Notes under the pieces: model-generated
What the model was told of the DNA's origin: nothing
The model's input: only the letters and a program-made list of their open reading frames with translations
Database searches by the model: none
NCBI GenBank assembly: GCA_016198585.1
Contig: JACQII010000012.1
Span: 1-48,596 of the forward strand
Direction: 5' to 3'
Length of the DNA: 48,596 nt
From: Candidatus Aenigmatarchaeota archaeon
GTDB taxonomy: Archaea > Aenigmatarchaeota > Aenigmatarchaeia > QMZP01
Shown here: piece by piece, positions 39,553-47,724 of the stretch
How positions within the stretch are numbered: position 1 is the stretch's first letter
How the letters are laid out: each line of letters starts with the position of its first letter
Position numbers and translations under genes: made by a program

Positions 39553-40014
39553 TCAGCCGTTTCCGCCGAGGCCCTTGAGGAACCAGACGATGCCGCGCCC
39601 CGCGGCTTTCGCCGCGCCCACGGCCGCCGCGGCCGCGACGGCGCTCGCCACGTGGCGCGTGCACCAGCTCTGGCCCTTGAACGAGACGCTGTGCGCGCCG
39701 CAGACGACGTGGCCTCGGCCGCACATCCGCGCGCAGCCTTCGCGCGAGCACAGCAGCGCGCCGCAAACCTGGCACGCGCCGGCGATCTCGCCGAGTTCGC
39801 CGCCCACCATGTGGCCGCGATCGCACGAGTAGGTCGTGACGTGGCGCAGGCTGAGCAGGCCGTCCTCGGTCTCCACCTCGGCCTGATCGTCGGCGAACAG
39901 CTCGCCGGCCTTCGAGGCGCGGCCGCCGTGCCCGCGGATCACCACCTTGCGCGCTCCCGGCGCGTACTTCTTGACCAGCTCCTCGTAGTCTTCGCGCGTC
40001 AGCGGCCTCTTCAT
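39553..40014 (-). CDS. Cys/His-rich protein with C-terminal membrane segment
   Basis: 153 residues. The middle holds YSCDRGHM, CQVCGALLC, CARMCGRGHVVCGAH and WCTRH, about ten Cys/His ligands in a RING- or treble-clef-like array. The C-terminal AVAAAAAVGAAKAAGRGIVWFLKGL is hydrophobic and may enter the membrane. Overlaps its upstream neighbour by four bases (ATGA) and its stop is two bases before the ATPase start. A zinc-binding membrane adaptor for the ATPase is a guess. Confidence 0.65.
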   Translation of the reverse strand: MKRPLTREDYEELVKKYAPGARKVVIRGHGGRASKAGELFADDQAEVETEDGLLSLRHVTTYSCDRGHMVGGELGEIAGACQVCGALLCSREGCARMCGRGHVVCGAHSVSFKGQSWCTRHVASAVAAAAAVGAAKAAGRGIVWFLKGLGGNG

Positions 40015-40742
40015 GGCAGGCCGTCCGCGAACGGATCGAGCGGGTCATCCAGCGGGTCCAGCTCGACGTGCCCGAGTGCAGCGTCCTGGCCGGCGATCAC
40101 CACGCCGTCCGGCAGGCCGCGACCGAGGTGCATCGTCGTGGTCGGCGGCGTGACCACATCCATGCCCGCCGGCGGCTGGACGTCCGCAGTCGCCGGCACG
40201 TCGGCGAGGCCGCCCGCCACGTCGACATCGCGCTCAGGCAGGATTTCGTCCGGCTTGAGCGTGACCTTCCAGTCGGCGGTACCGGCAGCCGACATCTCGG
40301 CGCGCGACCAGGACGGGTTCCTGACCTCCATCCCGGGAAGCTCGATGGGGCGCAGCTTGATCGCGACCTCGTGCTGATCCCAGTCCTGCTCGAGCTGGAA
40401 CCCGATCTCGTCCAGGCCGACCTCCTCGGCCGGGCGCTCCGTCGCCTGCGGAACCGAAGGCAACTCCTCGAGGTCGCGGCCGCGCGCCACCAGCCCATCC
40501 GGCAGCCGCATCGAGGTCTCGTGCCGTTGCTCAGGCACTTGGTCACTTGACGACGTGACCACCTCGGTCCGGCGGCCGGGGACGACGACGCCGGATCCGG
40601 TCCGCGCGCCGACCTTGCTCTGGCGACGCCGGCGGCGGAGGCAGCCGTCTCGCTTCGTGCAGCCGAACTGCTCGCGCCCGGGCTTGCACGGCTTGCCGAG
40701 CTTCTCGTCCTTCTCCCAGCAGTCGACGACGCGGTCGGTCAT
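40011..40742 (-). CDS. Hypothetical acidic protein with Cys-rich N-terminus, 243 residues
   Basis: Starts MTDRVVDCWEKDEKLGKPCK, with C at 8, 19, 28 and 34 (a small CHCH-like or zinc fold), then an Arg-rich patch and a long acidic/hydrophobic beta-like region (GFQLEQDWDQHEVAIKLRPI, GTADWKVTLKPDEILP), ending DPLDPFADGLP. No family recognised. Part of the coupled gene train before the transfer ATPase. Confidence 0.55.
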   Translation of the reverse strand: MTDRVVDCWEKDEKLGKPCKPGREQFGCTKRDGCLRRRRRQSKVGARTGSGVVVPGRRTEVVTSSSDQVPEQRHETSMRLPDGLVARGRDLEELPSVPQATERPAEEVGLDEIGFQLEQDWDQHEVAIKLRPIELPGMEVRNPSWSRAEMSAAGTADWKVTLKPDEILPERDVDVAGGLADVPATADVQPPAGMDVVTPPTTTMHLGRGLPDGVVIAGQDAALGHVELDPLDDPLDPFADGLP

Positions 40743-40851
40743 GGCAGCCTTCCGCGCGCTGGCAGCCGCAGGGGCAGGACTTCCCGTCGAAGAGCGACAA
40801 GCACCACACGACAAACACCACCAGAACGATCAGCAGCACGATGACGCGCAT
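40543..40851 (-). CDS. Small membrane peptide; C-terminal part doubtful
   Basis: MRVIVLLIVLVVFVVWCLSL, then FDGKSCPCGCQRAEGC: one membrane helix followed by a Cys cluster, a credible ~37-residue peptide with SD GGAGG before it. The frame then continues antiparallel in register over the next gene to 40543 with Arg/Pro-rich sequence, whereas another frame stops at CCATGA, exactly at the next start. A frameshift or a short gene in this region is likely. Confidence 0.45.
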   Translation of the reverse strand: MRVIVLLIVLVVFVVWCLSLFDGKSCPCGCQRAEGCHDRPRRRLLGEGREARQAVQARARAVRLHEARRLPPPPASPEQGRRADRIRRRRPRPPDRGGHVVK

Positions 40852-40935
40852 GGCACCTCCTCGAAGCGCTCGCCAGAGCGAGCTTGTGCACGTGCTGCGT
40901 CGTGGCGGCAACGGACTTGAGCTGCCTGCCGGTGC

Positions 40936-42432
40936 TCACGACGCCGCGCTTCCCGCCCCGTTCGTGGCGAGGTCGATGGTCGCCTGCTTCTTCGAGTGCG
41001 TGTCTTCCGCCACGACGTGCACGATCCCGTCGGGGTCGTAGCGGTAGGCCACCTTGACCCGGCGCTCGGCCGGGCCGTTCGGCTGAAGCGGGAGCGTGAC
41101 CTCGCCGATGACGTGGCACGCCTCCGGCACGGCGCCCTCTTCGCCCTGGACGACCACCACGTTGGCGATGGTCTGCCCGGGCTCGAGGAGCCCAAACACG
41201 TCAGACCGCTCCGTCGGAATGGGCGTGTTCCGGGGGATGATGACTGCGCACTGCAGCCTTCCGGTCCGCTGGTTGATCGCGAAGCAGCCCAGATCGTGCG
41301 CGCAGACGTCGATCTTGGCGACGCTCGGCGGCAGCACCTCGACGCCGTCCGCCGTCGTGGCCTCGCCCAGCTCCTTCAGCCGCAGCGCGGCCTCGATCGC
41401 GTTGCCACGCGCGACCGCGTGGTCCGGATCCACGTCGGCCAGCGGCGGCTTGCCCGACGCCTGCTGGATGATCGCCTTCACCAGCGGCGTGCGGCTGGCC
41501 CCACCTACCAGGACTACATCTACATCGGCCCACCTCGCGCCGCCCGCCTTGAGCACGGACGCGCACGTCGCGATGGTCGGCGCAATGATCGGACGGGCCA
41601 GCGACTCGAAGGCGTCGCGCGAGACCTTGGCGATGAGCGCCTTGCCGTTGAGGCCCGCGGAGATCGTCGTCTCCTGCCGCGAGCTCAGGGCGAGCTTTCC
41701 GCGCTCGCACGCCAGGCGCAGATCCTGGCAGAAGGCCGGGTGCTGCTCGGGCGTGGGGCGGTAGCCGTGCTCGCGCTCGAACAGGTCGAGGCAGTGCCCC
41801 TCGAGCGCGGCCAGCAGGTCGTTGCCGCCACAGCGCGCGATGCCCTCGGTGGCCAGGACCTCGACCCGGTCGGCCTCGACCTGCAGGAGCGTCGCGTCGA
41901 AGGTCCCGCCGCCGAGGTCGTAGATCAGGACCTTGCGGCCGGGCTTCTTCTCCATCGCGTACGCCAAGGCGGCGGCCGTGGGCTCGTGGATCAGGCTGAT
42001 GACCGTCACGCCAGCGGCCCGACCGGCGGCGAGCATCTCGCGGCGCTGCTCGTCCCGGTAGTTCGCCGGGATCGACAGAACCACGTGCGTCACGCGCTCA
42101 CCGATCCGCTGCTCGGCGTACGCCAGCAGCCGGCTGAGGGCCAGGGTCATGAGGTCGCCCGCCGAGTGTTCCTTCCCGTCGGGCGCGCGGAACCGCCACT
42201 GCGGGTTTCCGATCTCGCGCTTCCACCCGGCGACGAAGCCCTTCGGCTCGAGGATCGCCGCGTTGAAGGCCTCCTGGCCGAAGATGACCTCGCCAGCTCC
42301 GGTGAAAAGGACCGCCGTTGGCGTACTGCTGAAGCCGAGGTCGTTCGCGATGTCCTCAGGCCGCCCGGTCGCTGCCAGTCGGGCCAGCTTGCAGTAGGTC
42401 GTGCCGAGGTCGACGCCAATCATGGACGTCAT
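40936..42432 (-). CDS. Hsp70-family (DnaK-like) chaperone, lid-less
   Basis: 498 residues. Nucleotide-binding domain: IGVDLGTTYCKLA (phosphate 1), VVLSIPANYRDEQRREMLAA, HEPTAAALAYA, LIYDLGGGTFDATLL (phosphate 2), VVLVGGASRTPLVKAI (adenosine) and ARGNAIEAAL. A beta substrate-binding domain follows (about 385-490: QCAVIIPRNTPIPTERSDVF, HVIGEVTLPLQPNG). The alpha-helical lid of DnaK (about 100 residues) and the EEVD-like tail are absent. DnaK normally has ~600+ residues. The ATG overlaps the stop of the GrpE-like gene. No J-domain (HPD) protein is seen in the window. Chaperone or assembly/disassembly ATPase of the element's transfer or replication apparatus. Confidence 0.9.
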   Translation of the reverse strand: MTSMIGVDLGTTYCKLARLAATGRPEDIANDLGFSSTPTAVLFTGAGEVIFGQEAFNAAILEPKGFVAGWKREIGNPQWRFRAPDGKEHSAGDLMTLALSRLLAYAEQRIGERVTHVVLSIPANYRDEQRREMLAAGRAAGVTVISLIHEPTAAALAYAMEKKPGRKVLIYDLGGGTFDATLLQVEADRVEVLATEGIARCGGNDLLAALEGHCLDLFEREHGYRPTPEQHPAFCQDLRLACERGKLALSSRQETTISAGLNGKALIAKVSRDAFESLARPIIAPTIATCASVLKAGGARWADVDVVLVGGASRTPLVKAIIQQASGKPPLADVDPDHAVARGNAIEAALRLKELGEATTADGVEVLPPSVAKIDVCAHDLGCFAINQRTGRLQCAVIIPRNTPIPTERSDVFGLLEPGQTIANVVVVQGEEGAVPEACHVIGEVTLPLQPNGPAERRVKVAYRYDPDGIVHVVAEDTHSKKQATIDLATNGAGSAAS

Positions 42433-43013
42433 GGCTGTGCTGCTCCTTGAACTGAGATGGATGCCTGCTCACTTCTGCGCGCTGAGATGCGCTGGTCCCG
42501 CACGACGACGGCGGCCGGACGGACGGCGACGGTCCCCCGCGCGGTCTCGCGCACGACGGCCGGCCTGCGCACGTCCGCAATCGTCAGGTGCTCGTCCGCG
42601 CTTGCCGCGGGAACGATCTCCACGGCCTGTGCAACCTTCGGATCAAAACGGCCTGCGGGGACATCGATGCGCATGCCCGCGCTTGCGAGCGTCTCGCGCA
42701 TCTCACAGTAGAGCTGCTCGATGAACAGCTCGGGCTGCTCCCGACCGCCGGCATCCGGCAGGGGCATCCTGGCCCAGACGAGGTCAACCAAGGCGATGAG
42801 CCGCACCTCAAGCTCCGTGGCCCCGTCCGCGGCAACATCGATCCGCCGGCCCCACACGGCAGATAGTTCGCTCGGGGTCACTTGGTTGACGCGCAGCAGC
42901 ACGAGCTGCTGCTCGAGACGAAGGATCCGATCCTGCAGCCGCCGCAGTGCCGAGCGCGTGACCGTTTCGCTGGCCATCCGATCTCGCGCTTTCCCGCCTC
43001 GCACCCAAGCCAT
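42429..43013 (-). CDS. GrpE-like nucleotide-exchange factor
   Basis: 194 residues. Helical N-terminus (RRLQDRILRLEQQLVLLR, a coiled coil), then ELEVRLIALVDLVWARMP and YCEMRETLASAGMRIDVPAG followed by FDPKVAQAVEIVPAAS, VRETARGTVAVRPAAVVV. The latter is the GrpE beta-wing pattern (FDP...AV..VP..., G...RPA.V.V). Immediately before Hsp70 with a four-base overlap. Divergent from housekeeping GrpE, so it should serve the neighbouring Hsp70. Confidence 0.75.
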   Translation of the reverse strand: MAWVRGGKARDRMASETVTRSALRRLQDRILRLEQQLVLLRVNQVTPSELSAVWGRRIDVAADGATELEVRLIALVDLVWARMPLPDAGGREQPELFIEQLYCEMRETLASAGMRIDVPAGRFDPKVAQAVEIVPAASADEHLTIADVRRPAVVRETARGTVAVRPAAVVVRDQRISARRSEQASISVQGAAQP

Positions 43014-43017
43014 CGAT

Positions 43018-43842
43018 TCACCCTTCCCTTGCCGCGGTCAGGATGCGGGCCAGCAGGCCGACAGAGAGGTATGCGGCCGCCAGTTCACCGAACCGGACGT
43101 CACCACAAGCTGTGGCCGCGTCCTTGGCGCCCTTCGCCAGCAGGAACCCAGACGCCGACGCCTGCTCGCGAGCGCTCGCCGCCTTTGTTCTCTGGAGGTT
43201 CAGGTGGCTGACGAGGTGATACACCCAGCCGCCGCCGTGGCGAAACCGCACGGCAATCGGGTCGTCGCCGTACCTGCGTCCCATCTCCCTGGACTGGATG
43301 AGCACGTCGACATCGCGCTTCCGCAGGATTCGGATCGGGTGGCTCGACAACTCCAGCCACCAGCGCGGCTCATCACCCGGGGTCACCAGGTCGCCGAGGA
43401 ACCGCTGTCCAGCGTCTCCAAGCTCGACGGAAACGACGTCGTCCGCCGTTCGTTGACCGTTGGCTTCGATGAAGCATGGGAAAGCCTCCTCCACGACGTC
43501 GAAGAGAGCCCAGTCCGTCGTCACTATGGTGCCGCCTCCGGCAACGAAGCGGCGCAGTGACTCGACGTCCACTTCGTCTCCGGAAGTAGAGCAGTTCACA
43601 ATGATCGTGCGCACCCGCCTCAGGTCGGCAGCGCAGCGCTTCGAACGCCTGACGCTCCGGTACGGCACGGACAATGCCCCGAGCACGTCCTCCGCACGGT
43701 CGTAGTTGCCTGCAACCACAAGGGTGTGCGCCGAAGCGAGCCGGTTGAGCTGATCAAGTTCGCGTCTTCCGCTCAGTGCGAGCGTCTCGCGGTAGCCGCG
43801 CGCGGCGGCTGCATAGGCTGGCAACATGTGGGTCATCGTCAT
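43018..43842 (-). CDS. GATase-I-like Rossmann-type protein of unknown function
   Basis: 274 residues. A helical start (AYAAAARGYRETLALSGR) leads to alternating strands: TLVVAGNYDRAEDVLGAL, TIIVNCSTSGDEVDVESL, FVAGGGTIVTTDWALFDVV, with HGGGWVYHLVSHLN near residue 205; this is the pattern of class-I glutamine-amidotransferase-like / DUF4159-like domains in bacteria, without a clear catalytic Cys (NCSTSG is the elbow-like position). SD AGGAGG; ATG at 43842 or 43836. Sits four bases before the GrpE-like gene, so it is part of the chaperone operon. Confidence 0.55.
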   Translation of the reverse strand: MTMTHMLPAYAAAARGYRETLALSGRRELDQLNRLASAHTLVVAGNYDRAEDVLGALSVPYRSVRRSKRCAADLRRVRTIIVNCSTSGDEVDVESLRRFVAGGGTIVTTDWALFDVVEEAFPCFIEANGQRTADDVVSVELGDAGQRFLGDLVTPGDEPRWWLELSSHPIRILRKRDVDVLIQSREMGRRYGDDPIAVRFRHGGGWVYHLVSHLNLQRTKAASAREQASASGFLLAKGAKDAATACGDVRFGELAAAYLSVGLLARILTAAREG

Positions 43843-43861
43843 CTCCTCCTAGTTGTCTTGC

Positions 43862-44176
43862 TCAGCAGGCTGGGCACGCCCACGGCCCAAGGCGCTCCCT
43901 GACCACCTGCTCGGTCGGGTCAACCATCAGCGGAGCAGGCGATGTCGGCCAGCGTCGCGCCGCCTCCCGGCACACAGCACCCTTGAGTGCCAGGACCTCG
44001 TGGTCGGACAGGCACGCCAGCGAGCGGATCACGTCCGCCACGTGCGGACGCACGACGTCGGCCTGGATCCCACCGTCGTGCGCTCCGTTACCCTCGTCCG
44101 AACCCAGGGGGCGCGAAGTCCTGTCGGAGCCGTCGTCTCGATGATTGTACTTTAAACTCAAACCCGTGCTCCTCAC
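43862..44176 (-). CDS. Small hypothetical protein, 104 residues
   Basis: GTG start overlaps the SprT-like stop (GTGA). The middle and end are plausible: RPHVADVIRSLACLSDHEVL, ALKGAVCREAARRW, then WACPAC at the C-terminus, a final CxxC knuckle. The first 35 residues are less ordered. No family recognised; linkage to SprT-like and GATase-like genes suggests a common function. Confidence 0.45.
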   Translation of the reverse strand: MRSTGLSLKYNHRDDGSDRTSRPLGSDEGNGAHDGGIQADVVRPHVADVIRSLACLSDHEVLALKGAVCREAARRWPTSPAPLMVDPTEQVVRERLGPWACPAC

Positions 44177-44799
44177 CACGCCGCTTTCGCACGCTTGAGT
44201 CGCTGTCCGCAGCGCAGGCACTGCATCTCCAGCTCCACAGCGGCACGCACGTTCGTGCAGGCACAACTCCACTTGTTCTGCGTGCTCGTCCCCTCGGGAC
44301 GCTGCTCGTCCTTGTCGTCCTCTAACAGCGGCCCGGTATCCACGCCATGTTCCTCCAGCAGCTTGGTGAAAGGCCCTTGCTGAACTTGAACCGTGCATCC
44401 TCGTGCGTCCACAACGAGGCCGTACGAGGCGGCCTTCTTCCTGAACTCGGCATTGTGATAATTGCGCTTGCCCGGCTTTCCATGCAGGCGCTGCCACAGG
44501 TGGAGAAGCTCATGGAACACCGTTTCCAGGAGTTCGGCCCGAGGCTTGTCGAACCAGCGGTCGTTGATCGTCACCTCGTGCTGCACGCCCAAACCATTCC
44601 GGCCATTGCGGTAGCTGCCGAGTACATTCACGCGGAGCCGCTCCACGCGGATCGCGGGCGTCTGCAGCTCCAGGCCAAACCTGTCATCGAAGCGCTTAGC
44701 CCAGGCGTGCAGTTCCTGGACGAGTCCACGGTGTTCCCAGTCCTGCCGCGACGCCGCGTGGTCACGGAGGGCGCCGTTGATCGGCTCGGGCGTCAACAC
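44173..44799 (-). CDS. SprT-like zinc metalloprotease with C-terminal zinc ribbon
   Basis: 208 residues. HELLHLWQRLHGKPG carries HExxH (about residues 95-99), followed by NYHNAEFRKKAASYGL with the third His: the SprT/Spartan pattern. The C-terminal CACTNVRA...CLRCGQRLKR is the SprT-type zinc ribbon. Spartan relatives digest DNA-protein crosslinks; many element-borne ones are of unknown role. Starts with GTG, overlapping the stop of the upstream gene by a few bases. Confidence 0.85.
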   Translation of the reverse strand: MLTPEPINGALRDHAASRQDWEHRGLVQELHAWAKRFDDRFGLELQTPAIRVERLRVNVLGSYRNGRNGLGVQHEVTINDRWFDKPRAELLETVFHELLHLWQRLHGKPGKRNYHNAEFRKKAASYGLVVDARGCTVQVQQGPFTKLLEEHGVDTGPLLEDDKDEQRPEGTSTQNKWSCACTNVRAAVELEMQCLRCGQRLKRAKAAW

Positions 44800-45203
44800 G
44801 ACGGATGCTCCCGTCCGTTGCGCGCGTCATCATCCGTCTGAGGGGCCGCCTTCCCGGAGGACGGCTGATCCGCCCCCCTGCACGGACAGTCGGCTTGCAC
44901 TCCCATGCTGAGGAACTCGCGCACGGCAAGCCGCATCGCGTGCACACCGAGGTAGAAGGCCTTCTGCGCGGCCAGTCCGATCAACCGGTGCTGTTCCTCG
45001 CTGACTTGGCCCTGCACCTGTGCGGCAACGCCCAGGGACTCGCGGAGCTGCGCGGTTCCCGCCGCCGCAAGGTGCGGTTCGAAGGTGCCAATGTCCTCGG
45101 CGATCTTCCTGCGCTGCTCTTCGTCCTCTAGCTCGCGCCGCGCTCGCCATGCGAGGTCCGGCGTCACCAGGGCATCACCGCCCGCACGTCTGCCAGTACT
45201 CAT
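44793..45203 (-). CDS. Hypothetical helical protein, first gene of the long operon
   Basis: 136 residues, helical: RARRELEDEEQRRKIAEDIG, then LRESLGVAAQVQGQVSEEQH and KAFYLGVHAMRLAVREFLSM, with CPC near the C-terminus. Start at MSTGRRAGGDAL. It overlaps the SprT-like start by seven bases. No known family. It heads the coupled train running to 36.0 kb. Confidence 0.5.
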   Translation of the reverse strand: MSTGRRAGGDALVTPDLAWRARRELEDEEQRRKIAEDIGTFEPHLAAAGTAQLRESLGVAAQVQGQVSEEQHRLIGLAAQKAFYLGVHAMRLAVREFLSMGVQADCPCRGADQPSSGKAAPQTDDDARNGREHPSC

Positions 45204-45448
45204 GCCTAGGGCTCCACGGGTTGCGCGGCCCATAGGACGACGGGCCTCACCTCATCAGTTGCGGAGGGCCCCGTTCGTAAACGTCCCCTAGGGTTCCCGC
45301 TGGGTCATCCACCACGAACGACAAGCGCATTGGCCGTTTTGCGCAACGGATCGACCACAAACGGCTGATCCGCCGACTTCTCGTCGTAACCTGACCTACC
45401 CCCAGACTCCTTCCCACTGACCTTGGCAGAGGCGGTACGCTGTCCCGC
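45204..45448. other. Divergent intergenic region
   Basis: About 245 bp between the long minus-strand operon and the plus-strand ORF pair. No TATA box of the usual form, no gene or repeat recognised; both transcripts must start here or the pair's own promoter is weak. Confidence 0.3.
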
Positions 45449-46762
45449 ATGTCTCGCCGGCCGCACCGCCTGTCCCTGGATGCTCCGCTGCGGAGCTCGG
45501 AGCCGGACGGTGCGACGTTCGCAGCAGGCATACCTGCGGTACCGCAGGAGTACCGCCACCGTGAGGCAGCCTGGCTTGACGAGGTGGCCGATCTGACCCA
45601 CGGCAAGCCACCTCGGTGGCTCCGGGAGGTGTGGGAGTATTGCCCGAAACTCCGAATCAACGAGAAAGCTCTAGCGGCCCTTCGCGAGATCCGCAAGCAC
45701 TCGCATCCAGCGATGGCGAACGTGATCTCAGAGTATGCGCTAGACCTGAGACCAAGGCACCTCACACCATCCGGAAGAAGTAGGCAAACCGTTCCTCGTG
45801 GGTTCCTCACGTCCACGATTTCGGTATTCGGTGAACAGAGCACTTCACAGAAAGCACTCAGCACTATTAGGGAGAATCGGGCCCGGCTTAGGGCAAACGC
45901 CTTTGTCCAGCTTGCGTGCCAACACAGCCCGGCAACGTTCGACTACTTCGCCACTGCCATGTGTGACGGCTGGCATGGCCAATCGCTTCAGCCGCTGCTC
46001 AAGTCCAGGGTCGCATTAGAGTCTTCAAGATCACGCATCAGTCGCACGTTTCGTGAGGCCATTCCGACAATCCTCCCTGTCGAGTTCCGCGTGCCATTTG
46101 CGCCCGCAATGGCCCCTACCGACTACGACAGCCAGGCCGCCTTCTTCAATCTCAACTATCGTCTTACCCACTTAGAGGCGCTCTTCAGCCCTGAGACCGC
46201 CGTACAACGCCACGACAGCGACGAGTTTCCTCCTCCGCCTACGGAGTTCACTGATCCGAACGCGTACATGCTCCACAGACGTCACCAGCGACTCGGACAC
46301 CTGATCCCCTGCGCCCACCTCTGGCGGGGGTGGGTAAAGGAGTTGCTCAACTACGCAGCAGATGCAAACCGTCCCGAGGCCCGAGCCTTCGCAGCTTACT
46401 ACGGCCTCTATGCTGCGAATCAGCTCTCGGGCGACGACTACGGTCGCATCCTTTGCGCGGAGACAATTGTGGCGGCCTGGGACAAGACTGCCCTTCACGG
46501 CGTCATCCGAGAAACCTATGAGAATCTCTCGGAGCCGTGGTACCGAGAGAATCCCTACCATATGGCAATTAATCTTCTCCGCCTCGTCGTGTACTTGAAA
46601 GCATATCCGGGAGGCCAGCCATCGCTTTCTGATGGAAGACGCAAGACTATCGCGATCATCGCCCAGTGTGTTGACCACAGGCTCGGCTTCATTGAAGAAC
46701 GCCGCGCCGTACGTAACGAGGCACTCTATTTGTACACGCTTGCCACGCAGTCTCCTTCGTGA
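45449..46762 (+). CDS. Unrecognised 437-residue protein (first of a paired module)
   Basis: Helical, Trp/Tyr-rich; I recognise no family. Near residues 40-60 it has AAWLDEVADLTHGKPPRWLR, matching a block in the next protein (shared motif [WY]-[IL]-D-[DE]-V-x-[DE]-L-T-x3-P-P-R-W). Later PTDYDSQAAFFNLNYRLTHL, DPNAYMLHRRHQRLGHL and NPYHMAINLLRLVVYL look like structured helices. There is no Walker, nuclease or methylase motif. Base composition is a little lower in G+C than the operon to its left. 42 bp separate it from the second gene. Confidence 0.65.
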   Translation: MSRRPHRLSLDAPLRSSEPDGATFAAGIPAVPQEYRHREAAWLDEVADLTHGKPPRWLREVWEYCPKLRINEKALAALREIRKHSHPAMANVISEYALDLRPRHLTPSGRSRQTVPRGFLTSTISVFGEQSTSQKALSTIRENRARLRANAFVQLACQHSPATFDYFATAMCDGWHGQSLQPLLKSRVALESSRSRISRTFREAIPTILPVEFRVPFAPAMAPTDYDSQAAFFNLNYRLTHLEALFSPETAVQRHDSDEFPPPPTEFTDPNAYMLHRRHQRLGHLIPCAHLWRGWVKELLNYAADANRPEARAFAAYYGLYAANQLSGDDYGRILCAETIVAAWDKTALHGVIRETYENLSEPWYRENPYHMAINLLRLVVYLKAYPGGQPSLSDGRRKTIAIIAQCVDHRLGFIEERRAVRNEALYLYTLATQSPS

Positions 46763-46804
46763 CGAGGGCATTGGTTCAAATAGTCGCCAAGTCCACTGTG
46801 ACGT

Positions 46805-47710
46805 GTGGACCGCATCCGCGATCTCGGGCTTGGGAAACACTGGCAACCGATTATCGCTAGGGTCGAGAATCAGCACCGCACTCTCTACCGATACCTCAGC
46901 GATAGAGGCGTAGCCGACTACCTCACCAAGGACTGGCCCCACGAGATTCCCGGCTATGGCGTAGTGCTCAACTACGCGCGCACCAGCAAGCGAGGCCTCC
47001 ACCATCGCGTCTGTCACGGACTGTTTGCTCTGCACCGCCTCATTGGGCCGTATGAACCGCCGCCGCTAGGTCCCAAAGTACCGCGCGACATGCGCGAGCG
47101 CATCTCGAGCGAAGCAGGCACTCTGATCGCCCACGAGGGAGTCAGCATACCACGCTGGCCGCCACGGGCGATCGATCGGCAGGGAACTCCCTTCGATGCC
47201 AAGCGTGACTACGGGTGGCAGGACTTGAGTGAGTATCTCTCTACCGTGCCGGTCATGCTGCGCGCTGAACGCGAGATGGCCTCAGGGGTTTCGGAGCATT
47301 GGAAGCATCAGCAGGAGCATCTTGCTCGAGTCCTCGATGGAGCGCAGTGTGCACCACCCATGAGGCCCGACCTCCCGCTCTTCTACCTTAGCAAGGCATG
47401 GATGCCGCCAATCGACACGCCCCGGCTCCTCGGTAGCAGCTCGGGAGGGAGTGGAGGCGCTGCGGGTTATCGCGAGATGGCTCCCCACCTCGCCGTTGTG
47501 CGTGACACCATGCTCGCTGCCTACATCGACGATGTAAGTGAGCTAACTGGCACCCAGCCGCCTCGATGGGTCCGAGACAGCGCTTACCGCAGCAATGCCG
47601 AGCACCTTCGCGCCACCTTTCACGCAGTCTCGGGGTCTGGCTTCGACGCCGATCGAGAAACTGTTCGCGCATGGGCGCGAAGTCTCGGCCTTTCTGGTTG
47701 GGATGAGTAG
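46805..47710 (+). CDS. Unrecognised 301-residue protein (second of a paired module)
   Basis: Starts GTG (MDRIRDLGLGKHWQPII), continues with a Tyr/His-rich region (HRTLYRYLSDRGVADYL, HHRVCHGLFALHRLIG) and a Gly/Ser linker near residue 218. At residues 238-257 it carries AAYIDDVSELTGTQPPRWVR, the same motif as in the upstream protein, here followed by HLRATFHAVSG. No known domain. Converges on the zinc/nuclease-like gene. Two genes with the same peculiar motif suggests subunits that bind the same partner or each other. Confidence 0.62.
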   Translation: MDRIRDLGLGKHWQPIIARVENQHRTLYRYLSDRGVADYLTKDWPHEIPGYGVVLNYARTSKRGLHHRVCHGLFALHRLIGPYEPPPLGPKVPRDMRERISSEAGTLIAHEGVSIPRWPPRAIDRQGTPFDAKRDYGWQDLSEYLSTVPVMLRAEREMASGVSEHWKHQQEHLARVLDGAQCAPPMRPDLPLFYLSKAWMPPIDTPRLLGSSSGGSGGAAGYREMAPHLAVVRDTMLAAYIDDVSELTGTQPPRWVRDSAYRSNAEHLRATFHAVSGSGFDADRETVRAWARSLGLSGWDE

Positions 47711-47724
47711 CTCGGTCGCCCGTC

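Noticed and set aside
40739-40938. Possible tiny gene with GTG overlapping the Hsp70 stop
   Set aside because: The frame continues over two other genes and shows no start signal of its own apart from the overlap.
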